Origin: Chytriomyces cf. hyalinus JEL632
Taxonomy: Eukaryota > Chytridiomycota > Chytridiomycetes > Chytridiales > Chytriomycetaceae
NCBI GenBank assembly: GCA_025435555.1
Contig: JAIWWG010000048.1
Span: forward strand, 1-64,000
DNA: 64,000 nucleotides
Direction: 5' to 3'
Shown here: positions 11,526 through 22,908 of the stretch, piece by piece
How the letters are laid out: each line of letters begins with the position of its first letter
Numbering within the stretch: the first letter of the stretch is position 1
The notes under the pieces: generated by a model
The model's database searches: none
What the model was told of the DNA's origin: nothing
Seen by the model: the letters and a program-made list of their open reading frames with translations, nothing else
Position numbers and translations under genes: made by a program

Positions 11526-14316
11526 TCAGCATTCTATTGGGTGGATTCTGTCTAGGATGGATTGCGTGGCCAGAGTTTGTGGGTGATTTGGACCCAGCAT
11601 TTCCACCTGGCCCTCGTGACACGCTTTCAGGACCTTTTCTGCATCCTCAATTTCTCCCAGTGATTCGTGCAGACTCCCAAGATGAAATAGAGCTCTCAGC
11701 TTGATTGCAGTTGCTGCCTCCCCAAGTACATGACACGTATCCAGACATTTGTTGAAGGTTTCTTTGGCCTCACCACTTTTCCCTTGCATCTTGTACACAA
11801 ATCCCAGGTTATTCATGAGTGAGAGTGTGTACAAGTGGTTGCTCCCAAGGGTCTGTTTGCTTTCATGTGACGCAGTCTCAAACATGGGCTCAGCCTTGGA
11901 AAACTGCCGCTTGGAGATGTAGAACAGCCCAACTTCATTCATGGCGTCCATTGTTTTGCGATCAGATGCTCCAAGCGTGATTTTCAACCCATCAACAAGA
12001 TTGAGGAACAAGGATTCGGCAGCTGTTGAGTCTCCAAGTGATTGGTCAAGTTTCGCAAGTGATTTTGTGGTTGCTAGGGTGTCCAGGTGGTGAGGTCCCA
12101 GTGTTGCGGTGCGTTGTTCCAAGCAAGATTCATGCAGTTCTTTAGCTTCTTGCTTCCTTCCCTCTGCATTGTAAACATCCGCCAAGCTGCTCATTGAAAC
12201 AAGGGTGTTCGCGTGAGAGAGACCAAGCATCTTTGTCCGCGCATCCAGCACTTGCTTGTACAGTACACCCGCTTTTTCAAACTGCTCATACAACTCGTAA
12301 AACACAGCAGCATTGGTCATGGTCCTCAATGTGTCAGGATGCAAAAGCCCCAAGGTTTTCTTGAATCCTTCAACCGACGCGTCAAACAAGGGTTCAGCCT
12401 CAGCATTACGGTATTGGAATTGAAGATTCATGGCCAGGTTACACTTTGCCAAGAGGGTATCAGGATGGAATTCTCCAACAGTCACCGTGCGCAACTCAAC
12501 ACACTTGATGTAGATTTGCTCTGCCTTGGAAAACAACCTCTGCTCATCATAGAGCACAGCCAAATCATTCATGGCTCCTAACGTGGCAAAGTGCTCATCT
12601 CCAAAGGCTTGGTGGTTCCCTTCAACAGCTGCCAGAAGTAGGACCTCTGCTTCATCAAACTTTTCCATTTGAAGGTAAAGCCTTCCCAACGCCTTCATGG
12701 ATCTCATTGAGATGGGATGAGTCTTTCCCAAAGCTTGAACGCGTTCCTCCAATACCTGTTTAAGCATTGGCTCAGCCTCTGCATACCGCTTTTGATCAAG
12801 GTAGAATCCACCAAAACTGCTCAGAGCAGCCAATGTTGACAAGTCCCGCTGAATTTTCCCTTCCTGCAGGCAAGTCTTGTATACTGCCTCTGCCTCATCA
12901 AAACGTCCCAATCTGCTGTACGCTGTAGCCAAGCTGACTGAAAAATTGATGGATGCCACAGCGTCTGCCCCATCTGATGACTCAATGCACAAGAGAAACT
13001 GTTGCTCTGCTTCCTTGTACCTTGCCTGAGCCAAGTAATTTACGCCCAACTTGTACAGCACATTGAGAGTCTGAATGTGCGTCTCCCCAAACACATCCTT
13101 GCATTGTCCAACCAGTCCAAGAAGCAACTGCTCAGCTTCGCTGTTCTTTCCCATCAAATAGTAAAACGTTCCCAACACTACTTTCCAAGACAAGCTTTCC
13201 TCCCGCGTCTCCGCCTTCTCACTAAACTGCTTCAACTGGCTAAAAGTCCACTTCAACAGTGTGTCAAGAACCAATCGATCCAACGCAATAAATCCAACCG
13301 TTTCTCGGACCAACGCGAAAATAGCAAGTCTGTCCGTTTCCAGAAACGATTTCGCGTTCTGTGAACGTAGACTCGATAGTACTTTATAGTACGATTCAGT
13401 GTTATCGAGAAGTTGGGCCATGAATGCCTTTGTTTCGGTGGGTGTCATGGCAACGTGGAAGGAGCTGCTTGTTGCAGTGCTAGCGTAGAGTTCAAAAATG
13501 CACCAGACTCTGGTGAGGGGGATTGGGTTGGACCATGGTTGGATCACCATGACCACGTTGCCAATTTTCTGGAAAAGAGCGCGCGTGTGTGTATAGATTT
13601 CATCAGTTTTCGAGGCCACAGTTTCCTTTGAACAAAAAAAAATAACCTTGACAGCATTCATGAAAGTAGTTTCCCACCAGGTAAACGGCTTTGAAGCCGT
13701 GTCATGTTGCGAATTGGAAAACAAGTCGAACCAAATGACAGTTGTAGCTGGATCCAGGCCTTCCTGCGCTGCAAAGTTGTCAATGGCGCCAATGACATCC
13801 AAGAAGCGGTATTGCCACGCGTGAGAAATGAACCAGGTTGCGTTTTGGATAAGTGATGCCATGGCGGTGTTCTTGGATGTGTAGTATTGGGCGCACAGGG
13901 ACAGTCCAGATTCGACAGTGAGCGGTTTTAGGAAGCGGACGCAGACATCTGTGGTAGTGAGTCCCTCTAATAATGAAGGTCCACCCCAAGTTTCGATCAG
14001 TGAGTGGATGTGGGCAAGAGGGAGGCCTTTGATGGAAAACGTTCGTGGGTCTGACTGGTGTTGATGTTTAGCATCTATACAGTGGATCAAGAACGGAAAG
14101 ATTAACCATGTCTCCTTCCGCATCCTTCTCTGCTGTATCCGCCTCATCAGAAGAGACGCCTTGGATCTCGTTGCCCGCCTGCGGACACGCTGATACTGAG
14201 ACTGCCACAGTGTTGGTCTTGCGTATCGTCATGCGGACAGCACCGGACTGATCCACAGAGCGATGCGTCACCGTCGTAGTGGTGGTGCGTGTGATCTTCT
14301 GCATGTTCAAATTCAT
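11526..14316 (-). CDS. TPR (kinesin-light-chain-type) protein with N-terminal 'SHAW' domain
   Basis: Two exons (14316-14107, 14054-11526; intron 52 nt) give 912 residues. After a 70-residue Thr-rich leader comes a domain of about 250 residues with WFISHAWQYRFLDVI, VIWFDLFSNSQHD, ETVASKTDEIYTHTRALF and TRVWCIFELYAS. I recognise this layout from multi-domain proteins of algae, oomycetes and chytrids; it may be TIR-like. From residue ~330 to the end run about 12 repeats of ~42 residues (LGxxHPDTLxxxxNLAxxYxxxxxxxEAE), the kinesin-light-chain form of TPR. The protein is probably a scaffold or signal receptor, not a motor subunit. The start codon lies only 10 bp from the COX10 stop on the same strand. 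Confidence 0.8.
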
Positions 14317-14326
14317 GTTCAAAAAC

Positions 14327-15740
14327 TCAGTTCTTTTCCTTAAACACCATCAACAACCCCAGCAACACTGGCAAATGAATCAAACTCATGAAAAACAATT
14401 CACGCGCGCTCTTGTCGCTGCTATCCCTCCAAAACCGAACCGCACAAACAAGAAACGCTCCATTCACAACTGAACTGGCTCCCAGGAACATCCAGCTCGT
14501 CATTCCCAGGTATGGTGCTAGTGCAGAGACTGGGAATAGCGCTAACGCGTATCGCAAGGATACGCGGGCGTTTAATGCCGGGTCGACGGCTGACATCATG
14601 TGATACCCCGCTTTTGCGTAGTCTTGTCGCAAGTTCCAGCTCAAGGCGTTAAAGTGTGGGAATTGCCAGCAGAATAGAATTGATCCTATGTTTTTGAGCG
14701 CAAGTTAGGAAAATGAATCCGGTCTTTGATCATTGATCGGAACTTTCACTCACCCATTACCAAAGCGCCGGCGTCAAGTGATCCAGTGCATGCAACCCAG
14801 CCCTGGAGATAAATATACATAATTGTAAGAAATCGAAGTACCCGCTGAACTGAGTCTGCAAGTCTAACCATGATTGGAGGAATCGCCCCAACAAGCGCTC
14901 CAACCCACGTATTCCAAATTGTAAACCGCTTCATAGGAGTGTATACTCCAGCATACAATACAATATTGGCAAGTCCAAGAGCAGCTATAAAGTCACGACT
15001 GGTTCAAAAAAAAAAAAAAAGCAAAAGCAAAAGCAAAAGCAAAACAAACAAACCAGTCAACGGATTCACCAAGGTATACAACGCTGCAACTCCCGCAACT
15101 CCCGAAGCAACGCCAATCGCAACAGCCTGCGGCCCAGACATTGCATGCGTCACAAGCAGCCGTGATTTCGTCCGTTTCATTTGCGCATCGAAAGGCGCTT
15201 CACTCCATTGATTCAATGCATTCGCCGATGAAACACAAAGCGCTTAGTTATTTGTGTGCATGTATCAGAACAAGTGCTAGATTCCCTTTTCAAGCTGGAT
15301 CGTAATTTTCAGTTACCTGTCCCTGTGGTGGTTGCCAAAAGAATCGGGAGCGATACAGCCATCGGCGCCATAGCATATCCAGCCATTGTGGTAAGAACGA
15401 CAAGAGCAGCCAGCCGTGCTTTGCTCAACTCCAAGAACTGGTTCACAAACGAACCCGTGGGTGGAGCCTTCCACCGCAATGCATCGATTGAAGAATCGTC
15501 CAGGTATGAATCCAGTTTTTCGCTGCTTTTGTGGATGCTGCTGGTGGTTGGATCTGAGGATTGTTGTTTGGGAGGATGGAAGGGCAAAGTTGATGTGGTT
15601 GGTTTGGATGTCCGCACGAGTTGTGATGAGGACAACAGTCTCGATCGGGCGCCAGAGAGCGGGAATGGATGTGTGAGTTTGAACGGTTTGACTGGTGCGA
15701 ATGCGCATGGGCGCAGTGCTGACACTGTCCTGACAAACAT
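14327..15740 (-). CDS. COX10: Protohaem IX farnesyltransferase (haem O synthase), mitochondrial
   Basis: COX10 attaches a farnesyl group to haem B to make haem O, the precursor of haem A of cytochrome c oxidase, in the mitochondrial inner membrane. Five exons (15740-15317, 15242-15054, 14984-14869, 14802-14754, 14685-14327) give 378 residues. The first ~100 residues are a Ser/Arg-rich presequence. Family motifs follow: [32 protein letters not shown] (polyprenyl-diphosphate-binding Asp region), [20 protein letters not shown], and [20 protein letters not shown]. Introns are 66-74 nt. The start lies 71 bp from the divergent TXNDC17 start. Confidence 0.95.
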
Positions 15741-15811
15741 TGTCTTATTTCTTTTGTTTAAATTTAACCCACCTCAAATAAAATCAGAAGTTATAAAAAC
15801 AGATCAGAAAA
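15741..15811. promoter_or_regulatory. 71-bp divergent promoter between COX10 and TXNDC17
   Basis: The start codons of the two divergent genes are 71 bp apart. The gap is A/T-rich on the TXNDC17 side, with a short TATAAAAA-like run near 15793, which is a plausible core promoter for TXNDC17. Confidence 0.4.
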
Positions 15812-16298
15812 ATGAAGGTTCAACGTGTCGCTGACCCATCCGAGTTTGAAGCCACCCTCGCATCAACGCTCTCCTCAGCAGCAGGAAGAGTCTTTGTCGT
15901 TGTTTTTGGCACAGAGGAAGCTGCCACGGGCGAGTCGTGGTACGCAATCTTTGTTCCCCATGCCTATGCAGGGCTGACGGAAGATGCATCGGAAGGTGTC
16001 CGGACTGTGTCACAAGCGATCCACTCATCCGCAAGGCCGTGCTCACTGTAAAAGACTCGGTCCTGGTTGAAGTTCCTGCCGGTGACAGAGCCACATACCG
16101 TGACCCCAAAAACTTTTACCGTAACCACGAACAGTTGAAGGTCACGGCTGTCCCCACTTTGTACGAGTTTGGAAAGGTAACTTCAGCATCACTCTGTTAA
16201 GTGTCGCTCATGCTGTTGTTTCGCAGGACGGAAAAGTTGTAAAGAAGCTCGTGGAGAGCGAAATCACATCCGCGTCCCTCGCAGTGTTCGTACAGTGA
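15812..16298 (+). CDS. TXNDC17: TXNDC17/TRP14-type thioredoxin-like protein
   Basis: This small cytosolic oxidoreductase reduces cystine and selected disulfides using thioredoxin reductase. Three exons (15812-15939, 15996-16176, 16227-16298) give 126 residues; the human protein has 123. The first intron interrupts the active-site codon, and joining gives SWCPDC, the family signature that replaces the usual WCGPC. VLVEVPAGDRATYRDPKNFY and the cis-proline strand TAVPTLYEFGKDG follow in the expected places. It is convergent with GCLM, 121 bp away; both act in cysteine and glutathione metabolism. Confidence 0.92.
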
Positions 16299-16419
16299 TT
16301 AATAATCAGATCTATTGGGGTACTCCAAAAGCATTTCAAAAAGAAGACTGCGCCAATACTGCGCTGGAAACAAAATAAAATACAATCCCTTTTGACGGAA
16401 GAATTTAAAAAGTGCGTTG

Positions 16420-17516
16420 TCAAACATGCAATGCCATGCCAGCATATCCACTCTTCACAGCGACACTGCGAGTGTTGGAAAACACAGTGTAACGCGCAAT
16501 CCATAAAAACGAAGCTCCTTTCGCAGTCCCATCAGTTCCCACTGACAATCCCTGGATCTCTTCCCTCGCTGCTTTTGAAACACATACCTTGACACCATGT
16601 GACCGCGCTAATGCTTCCAAATCGTCAGTTGCTTCGATATCCGAAACACGTGCATCTTTCGCCAATTCAATTGTGACAGAATGCAAAAGCGACGCATTTG
16701 AATGGGTTGAAACACGTCTGATGAGCCCTTCCAACTCTCCCACAGATGCAGCACTGACACCCAACGAGCCCACAGCAAACTGCGGTGTTGAAACAGCCTC
16801 CACGAGAGCTTCCCAAATTTTCGGATACGCCGTGTCCTGTGACTCGAGGAGTTCGCTGGGCCCATGAGACAACTTTCGTGACTTTCTGCTTGCAAGAATA
16901 TTGGCTGCTCTTTCAGTATCGCTCGCTCTTGCAACGGTGACTGTGGATGGGTTGGTCTGGGGGAGCCGGAGAGTGAGCGAGTCGACAGCCGAGACGCCGA
17001 GCAGACCCGCCACACTTTGAAGGGCTTCTTGGATTTGGGCCTGGTCCGGGTGAGCGCCCAGTTGCAGCGTGACTGTTGAATTAGCGTGAAAATCAATGTT
17101 AGTGAAATTAATCTGGCCAAGCGTTACACGGGTTGCATGACAGCAGAAGTGTGCTTGGTTGGGTCAAACAACTCAAAAGAGACAAAGACACATAAGATAT
17201 GTTACCTGCGACATGCACATCGCCACGCAGATCGTGTTCGTCAGTCAGTGCAGCGACTGTCGACAAGAGTTCGAGCGACTCAGGGGACCCAGACAGCGAC
17301 GCCATCAGCGCTTGTCTCTGTGAGTGTATCCATCGGAGTGTTAAGCACTCTCACACGGACAGAGTCAGCGCCAAACAGCAGACAACGTACCTGTCCCAAC
17401 CTTGACACGCCCGCGCCTTCTGCCGCAACGAGGACTCTTCCAGGGGTATGTGCTGCTGCTGCCTGTGTGGAATGGCGGGATTTGGCTGCTGCAACGGGTC
17501 GAGACGCGGCAAGCAT
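16420..17516 (-). CDS. GCLM: Glutamate-cysteine ligase regulatory (modifier) subunit
   Basis: GCLM binds the catalytic subunit of glutamate-cysteine ligase and lowers its feedback inhibition by glutathione. Three exons (17516-17391, 17317-17206, 17072-16420) give 296 residues (human 274). The clearest match is the C-terminal FLWIARYTVFSNTRSVAVKSGY, which aligns with the conserved LWLLRYSV..SRG..KSKGY end of GCLM. The upstream helix-rich segment SGSPESLELLSTV also suits the family. The second intron is 133 nt, longer than the local average, with a CTAAC branch-point-like motif about 30 nt before its end. N-terminal identity is weak, so the call rests mainly on the C-terminal half. Confidence 0.65.
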
Positions 17517-17625
17517 TGTTGGTGTGTCCAAGTTGTTGGTTATTTTGAAAGTGTTCTCACATTCGAAATGCAGAAAGAAAAATCGGAACTCAAACACAAT
17601 AATTTGTAATCCGGCTTTGCATGCA

Positions 17626-20030
17626 TCAACTGCTCAACTGAGCATCGATCAAATGTCTAAACTTTCCATCCTCCCTCTCCACCAACTCATCATACGCACC
17701 CGTCTCAACCACTCGCCCTTCCTCCACAACAATAATAAAGTCCGCCTGTTGAATCGTCGATAACCGATGCGCAATCGTAATCACCGTCCGACCCATCACA
17801 ATCTGCGACATGCTGTCCTGAACAAGGTTCTCGCTCGATGCATCCAATGCGGATGTGGCTTCGTCCATGATTAGAATTTTCGGATCTTTCAACAACGCTC
17901 GAGCAATGGCGATTCGCTGCTTCTGTCCTCCAGACATGGCAACTCCCTTTTCTCCAGTATATGTATCGAAACCTTGTGGGAATTTTTTGATGAAGCCGAG
18001 AGCGTTGGCGCGTTCACATGCAGATTCAATTTCTTGGTCAGTTGCATTCGAACGGCCGTACGCAATGTTTTCACGAATCGTTGTTGCGAACAGCGATGGC
18101 TGAGTTATGTGATCTTTTAACCAATTTTTCAATGCAGATAACTGACAAGCAACAAACCTCTTGAGGAACAAAGGACATGATGTTATTCCGCATATGGTTT
18201 CCATCTAACGAGCGAATATCGATTCCGTCAATGAAAATGGAACCTTGTGATGGGTCGTAGAAGCGGAGCAACAGTTGCGCGACAGTTGATTTTCCAGACC
18301 CAGATTTTCCGACAATCGCAACATTTGTGCCAGGCTCGATCGTGAATGAGAGGCCTTTAAAGATTTTGGCGTCGGAACGGGTCGGGTACGCAAATTCAAC
18401 GTCTTTGAATTCGATGCGGCCAGTTACTTTTTCGAGTTTGATTCCGGCTGATAATAAAAAATGATTGGTAATCAAACTCTGGTCACGCAGAAAACACTCG
18501 TTCCTTACTTTGACTCGACTGTCCTTCTACTTCTCCTTTCGACTCCATCAAAGCAAACAGTCTACTACTCGCACCAATCCCCTTCATGAGCTCTCCATAA
18601 AACCCACTCAGTCCCATAAAACTAAACCCAACGTACGTCGAGTACAAAAAGAAACTCGTCAAATCTCCCGGCGTAATCGATCCAGCAGCCACAAGCGATC
18701 CTCCATAATACAAAATCGCCATTGCAACAAAGTTTCCAGCAAACCCAGCTCCACTGAAAAACGTGGCGCCCGCGTACGATTCTTTCATGGACAGTTCGTA
18801 GACTTTATGCGTTTCAGTGGCGTATGAGTGGGATTCGCGGTTTTCTTGGGCAAATGCGCGCACGGTTCGGATGAGATCGAGTTTTTCTTGTGCTACTTGG
18901 GTTGTATGAGATGTGGCGGTTTGAGTTTTTGCTGAAATGTCTCGAAGGATTCGTCCATAGTAAATTGCTGCGACTGCGATGGGAGGGATGATGGACATCA
19001 TTGTCAGCTGTATCAAGAATTGATTGTCAGAGAGGTGTCGTTTTCGAAAGGGGAGAGTTCAAGGATGCACGAAACTGTTAAGCTTGTGTTCACATAGAGC
19101 ATCATTCCCGTTCCCACGACAGCCATGATTCCATTTCGAAGCCCATCCGAAATGTTTTGCGTGACAGATTTTCCCACAACGACAGTATCCGCCGCCAGTC
19201 TAGAAATGATCTCTCCAGTTCGGTTGCGATCTTTTGAAATGAAATGATGAAAAACCGTAAGAATTGGGTCGGGATTTCTCTCAGTTTTTCGCAATACCAA
19301 AGAATTCAATGTCCTGCTTCACAATATTCTCAAAGATTTGGTTCCGGAGTCGTTCAATGATTCTGTTTCATTCGGAATGTCAGCCAACGAAAGAAAATCT
19401 CAAATTTTGATTGGCGCATACCGTTCTCCCGCCATCCTCATGAGAATAATGCGCCCAAAGTTTGCTCCAGCGCCAGCTACGAAACATGAAATGTAGTGTT
19501 AACTTTTGAAGCGTTTCGGCAACAGGAAGAACGGGGCACACACGCACCCAGAAAGAAGGCCACGAGACCCGCAAACAACGTCTCTGGCGGAATGCTCGTC
19601 ATCAAATGCATCAACTCTGAGTCGGCAACTTTCAAACCCATCTGGATCATCATAAAGTCAATCACTTTGCCCATCGAGAACGGAACAGCCTTTTGGCGAA
19701 CATTGATTATCAATTGTGACAGTAATCGCAAAAAAGATGAACAAGTTTTTATACCATAGAAACACCGCTGGAAACGAGAAGAAGGGCAGCAGCTCCGGAG
19801 AGAGGAGCAACTTCGGGAGCTGCGAGGTTAAAGATTCGCTTGGATTCGAGCCAGAACGATGGCTTGGGAACGGGTTCTGGCTGCTTCGTGGGCAGGGATG
19901 AGGCAAACCGGGTGTTGAGGAAGGGCGTGTGCAGCAAGATGCGTGGCTGTAGGTGTAAGGAGTTCATTTGAGGCGTGAGGAGACGCCCATGGGACGCACG
20001 CGTGAGGAGCGTTCCCAGTCTGAGTGGCAT
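17626..20030 (-). CDS. MDL1: Mitochondrial half-size ABC transporter (MDL1/ABCB10 type)
   Basis: Eight exons (20030-19755, 19689-19548, 19476-19422, 19362-19298, 19230-19076, 19007-18509, 18447-18158, 18099-17626) give 651 residues. An Arg/Ser/Leu-rich presequence precedes a six-helix ABC exporter domain (VPFSMGKVIDF, RTGEIISRLAADT, SIIPPIAVAAIYYG). The nucleotide-binding domain has Walker A GKSGSGKST, signature AMSGGQKQRIAIARAL, Walker B ILIMDEATSALD and H-loop IAHRLST. Yeast Mdl1 and human ABCB10 act in the inner mitochondrial membrane in peptide export or haem-related transport; the substrate here is inferred. Seven introns are 58-71 nt. Confidence 0.9.
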
Positions 20031-20137
20031 TTTAAAAGCGTTTTTTTTTATCTTTTGAACTTGACAATTCTCCAAGTTTTACAAAGCAAAGTCACACCTT
20101 TTCGCGCCAGGTTTGTCTAAACCTTCCGCAGAACGAC

Positions 20138-22841
20138 ATGGAGCTGCATCATACGCTGATCACAGAGATTTTCGACCTGAGAGAAAGCTTGATTGCAAAG
20201 ACAGACCGACTGCTCTCTCTCCTGCGCCCGACGAACGTGTCTCCCATCGAGAACTTTAACGGGAAGAAGAGCCAGAAGCCACGCAAGGACTCCCCCTTCA
20301 AAATGGAACCAGACGGCAAGACTCCTTCTCTAGCCGATCTCGGCTGCCGCATCACGAGCCAAGACTATGCGGCAAGCGGTGCGGCCCCGACCAATTCGCA
20401 AGGCTGTTTGAGTCCAAATCCAAGATCACAACTTCCAGCAACACGAAACTAACGCCGTCTCACCCAAAGAAGCTCAACGTCTTTCGCGCGGAATTGATGC
20501 CGCCGTCGCAACTGTCGCGTTCAAAAACCTTTGACTCAGGCTCTCCAAGACACGAAAAGATTGAAACACCGCTCAAGATATCGGTGGTGGTAGACTCTGG
20601 CAGCATCAGACCCGATGCATCTCAATCGAAACTGGGCAGGGGCTTGTCCACTCTGAAGCGTGTATCCAATAGTGCAAGTTGTGACAGCGACCCCAAACAA
20701 AGCGGCTCGGGAGACTCGCAGCAAGCGCTAAGTCAGACGTACTCGTTCCAAAGTGAATCGATACCCTTTGACGAAAACAGTTCCACGCATGAAATGAAGG
20801 ATTACACAACCGTCTCCGTCGTCCCGGATAAGAATCCCACAGCCTTCAGGATTACGCCACACTGGAACTACTGGCATCAAGAACATGGACGAGTACAAAA
20901 AGGACTTGCGAAGAGACTTTTCAGAACCAGTTCGATCCACTAGCATCACGCACTGTCACGTATACCCAGTTTAGTCTCGGAAAACGCGTCCAGTTTTGTT
21001 TCCTGCTTCCAGCTTACGACAACAAGGGACAAAGGATTCGTCTGGAGCACCTTGATATCGCAGACTTTGACTCAATCAGTTTTATGGAGCACGGGCTGCA
21101 TCCAAAGTCAGACTTTAGCACGGTGTGGGATCTGGTGATGATTTGTAGGATGGGTTTGAGTAGTAGTCTTGAGCACAACAAACTCACGAACCCCTTTTCA
21201 CAGCTGCATATTTCGTAATCCTGTGGACTACCCTTTTCATTGTTGGCTTTGACATGAACCACGAAGTGACACACAACATCCAGATAGCGTGAGTCGCTTT
21301 CGACAGCACATGTGATTCTCACAATCGATTGGATTTTCAGAGTGACGATAGTCTATTTGATGGACTCTCTCGTGGCGATGTTGACCCCTCAATCGGACGC
21401 GACCGACTCAACTTCAAGCTTTCGCGAGTATGAGTCCGCTCGACCGTCTCTGTCGACATGGCTAAGATCTTGGCTGAAATTCCAATTGTTCTTTGATTTG
21501 ATTTCTATTGTGAGTGTCATGCGGCGAGGGGTGTTCAATCGCCGAGTTAATTTCTTGGGAGTGGTTGGATTACTGATTTTTCGCATTTCTGGAAACAGAT
21601 ACCATCTGCTGTGTTTATGGAGACGGAAGCAGAAAAGGTTCTCTCATTCATACGCCTTGTGCGCATCGTGCGTATTCCCGCCATGATGCAACGCTGCGCG
21701 TACTTTCGACGCGCAAAACTGTGGATCGACGACACACTCGGCGTTGGCATTTCCAAAACTTTCCCAGTCGCGCTGATTATTTTTTTCTTTATCCACTTGA
21801 ACGCGTGCACAATGTACTTTGTCGCAAAAACAAATGATTTTCGAGGATGGGATCTTGTGTGGCCGGGATTCTTGGGTGCAAGCGAGTTTGAAGCGTATAC
21901 ATGGACGTTCTTTCTTGCAGTGGGGAACTTGTTTCCGATGGCGTTCAAGTTGAGTTTGTGGGCGTGCTTTGTGGGGGGCGTTTGAAGGGTTGTTGTTGCT
22001 TATATGATGCATTTCTTGAAGGCCGCAGACAGCAATCGAACAGATCCTCGCTGATTGCCAGATATGCGTCGGGACAGTACTGGTGAGTGCCTCAACCTTA
22101 GGTGATGACGTTGTCTTTATTAATCCTCGTAGTACGCCGCATTTGTTGGATTGGTGTCCTCGGCGGCCATCTCGCTCAACGCCTCAGGCCAACTGTATAA
22201 CCAAAAGATGGAAGAACTTATTGACTACGTGAAATGGAAGCGTCTGGACACTCTAACACGCGACAAACTCGTGAGCCACTACGAGACCAAATACCGAGGC
22301 AAGTACTTTGAAGAAGACGCGCTACTTTCGGACATGAACGAATCTCTGAGAGAAGAAATCGCGTGCCATAATACCCGTGGATTGATGGAGAAGGTGCCGT
22401 TCCTGCGGCGGGAGGAGATGGACGGGAGGGACGATACCTACGTTTACAAGCTGGCAACGGTGCTGCATGCACGGTACTTTATACCCGGCGACTTTATGAT
22501 GAAGCAGGGAGAGTCCGGGAGCGACATGTACTTTATCCTGTCTGGCAAGGTCAATGTGTTTGTCGACGGGAACCGCGTGACTTCGCTTTATGACTCATCG
22601 TACATTGGAGGTTTTTCTTTTCTTCTTCTGAAATGAGTTTACTCTGACCAGACTGTCCACATCAGAGATGTCGTTGATTACCAAGTCACGGCGGACAGCC
22701 ACTGTCCAGGTAGCCCTGCCTTCTGTGACATACCGCTTAACCAGACAGGACTTTCTGACTGTGATTGGAGAGTTCCCCGACATGAGAGCGCGGATAAACG
22801 CAATGGTTGAAGAGGGTGAAAGGATTGCGCGGAGTCCTTGA
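20138..22841 (+). CDS. Cyclic-nucleotide-gated-type channel 1 (S1-S6 plus CNBD)
   Basis: This is a voltage-sensor-type cation channel with a C-terminal cyclic-nucleotide-binding domain. A Ser/Lys-rich N-terminal region of about 260 residues precedes S1 (YFVILWTTLFIVGFD). S4 is IRLVRIVRIPAMMQR, and the pore reads FFLAVGNLFPMAFKPQT, followed by S6 and the linker NASGQLYNQKMEELIDY. The CNBD is YFIPGDFMMKQGESGSDMYF ... GEMSLI...RRTATV, with the phosphate-binding Glu and Arg present. Clear exons: 20925-21144, 21204-21288, 21341-21509, ~21599-21948, 22022-22082, 22133-22610, 22666-22841. The N-terminal splice sites (between 20138 and 20924) are unresolved: two frame changes need weak donors such as GTCTCC. 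The start diverges from MDL1. Confidence 0.85.
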
Positions 22842-22908
22842 AACAAAGAAAAAAAACCTGCGTGTTTTTCACCCTTTTTATTTTCAACCGTAAAGAGATT
22901 ATATTGCC

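Noticed and set aside
15256-15834. 192-codon plus-strand frame
   Set aside because: It is antisense to COX10 exon 1, whose family motifs are unambiguous.
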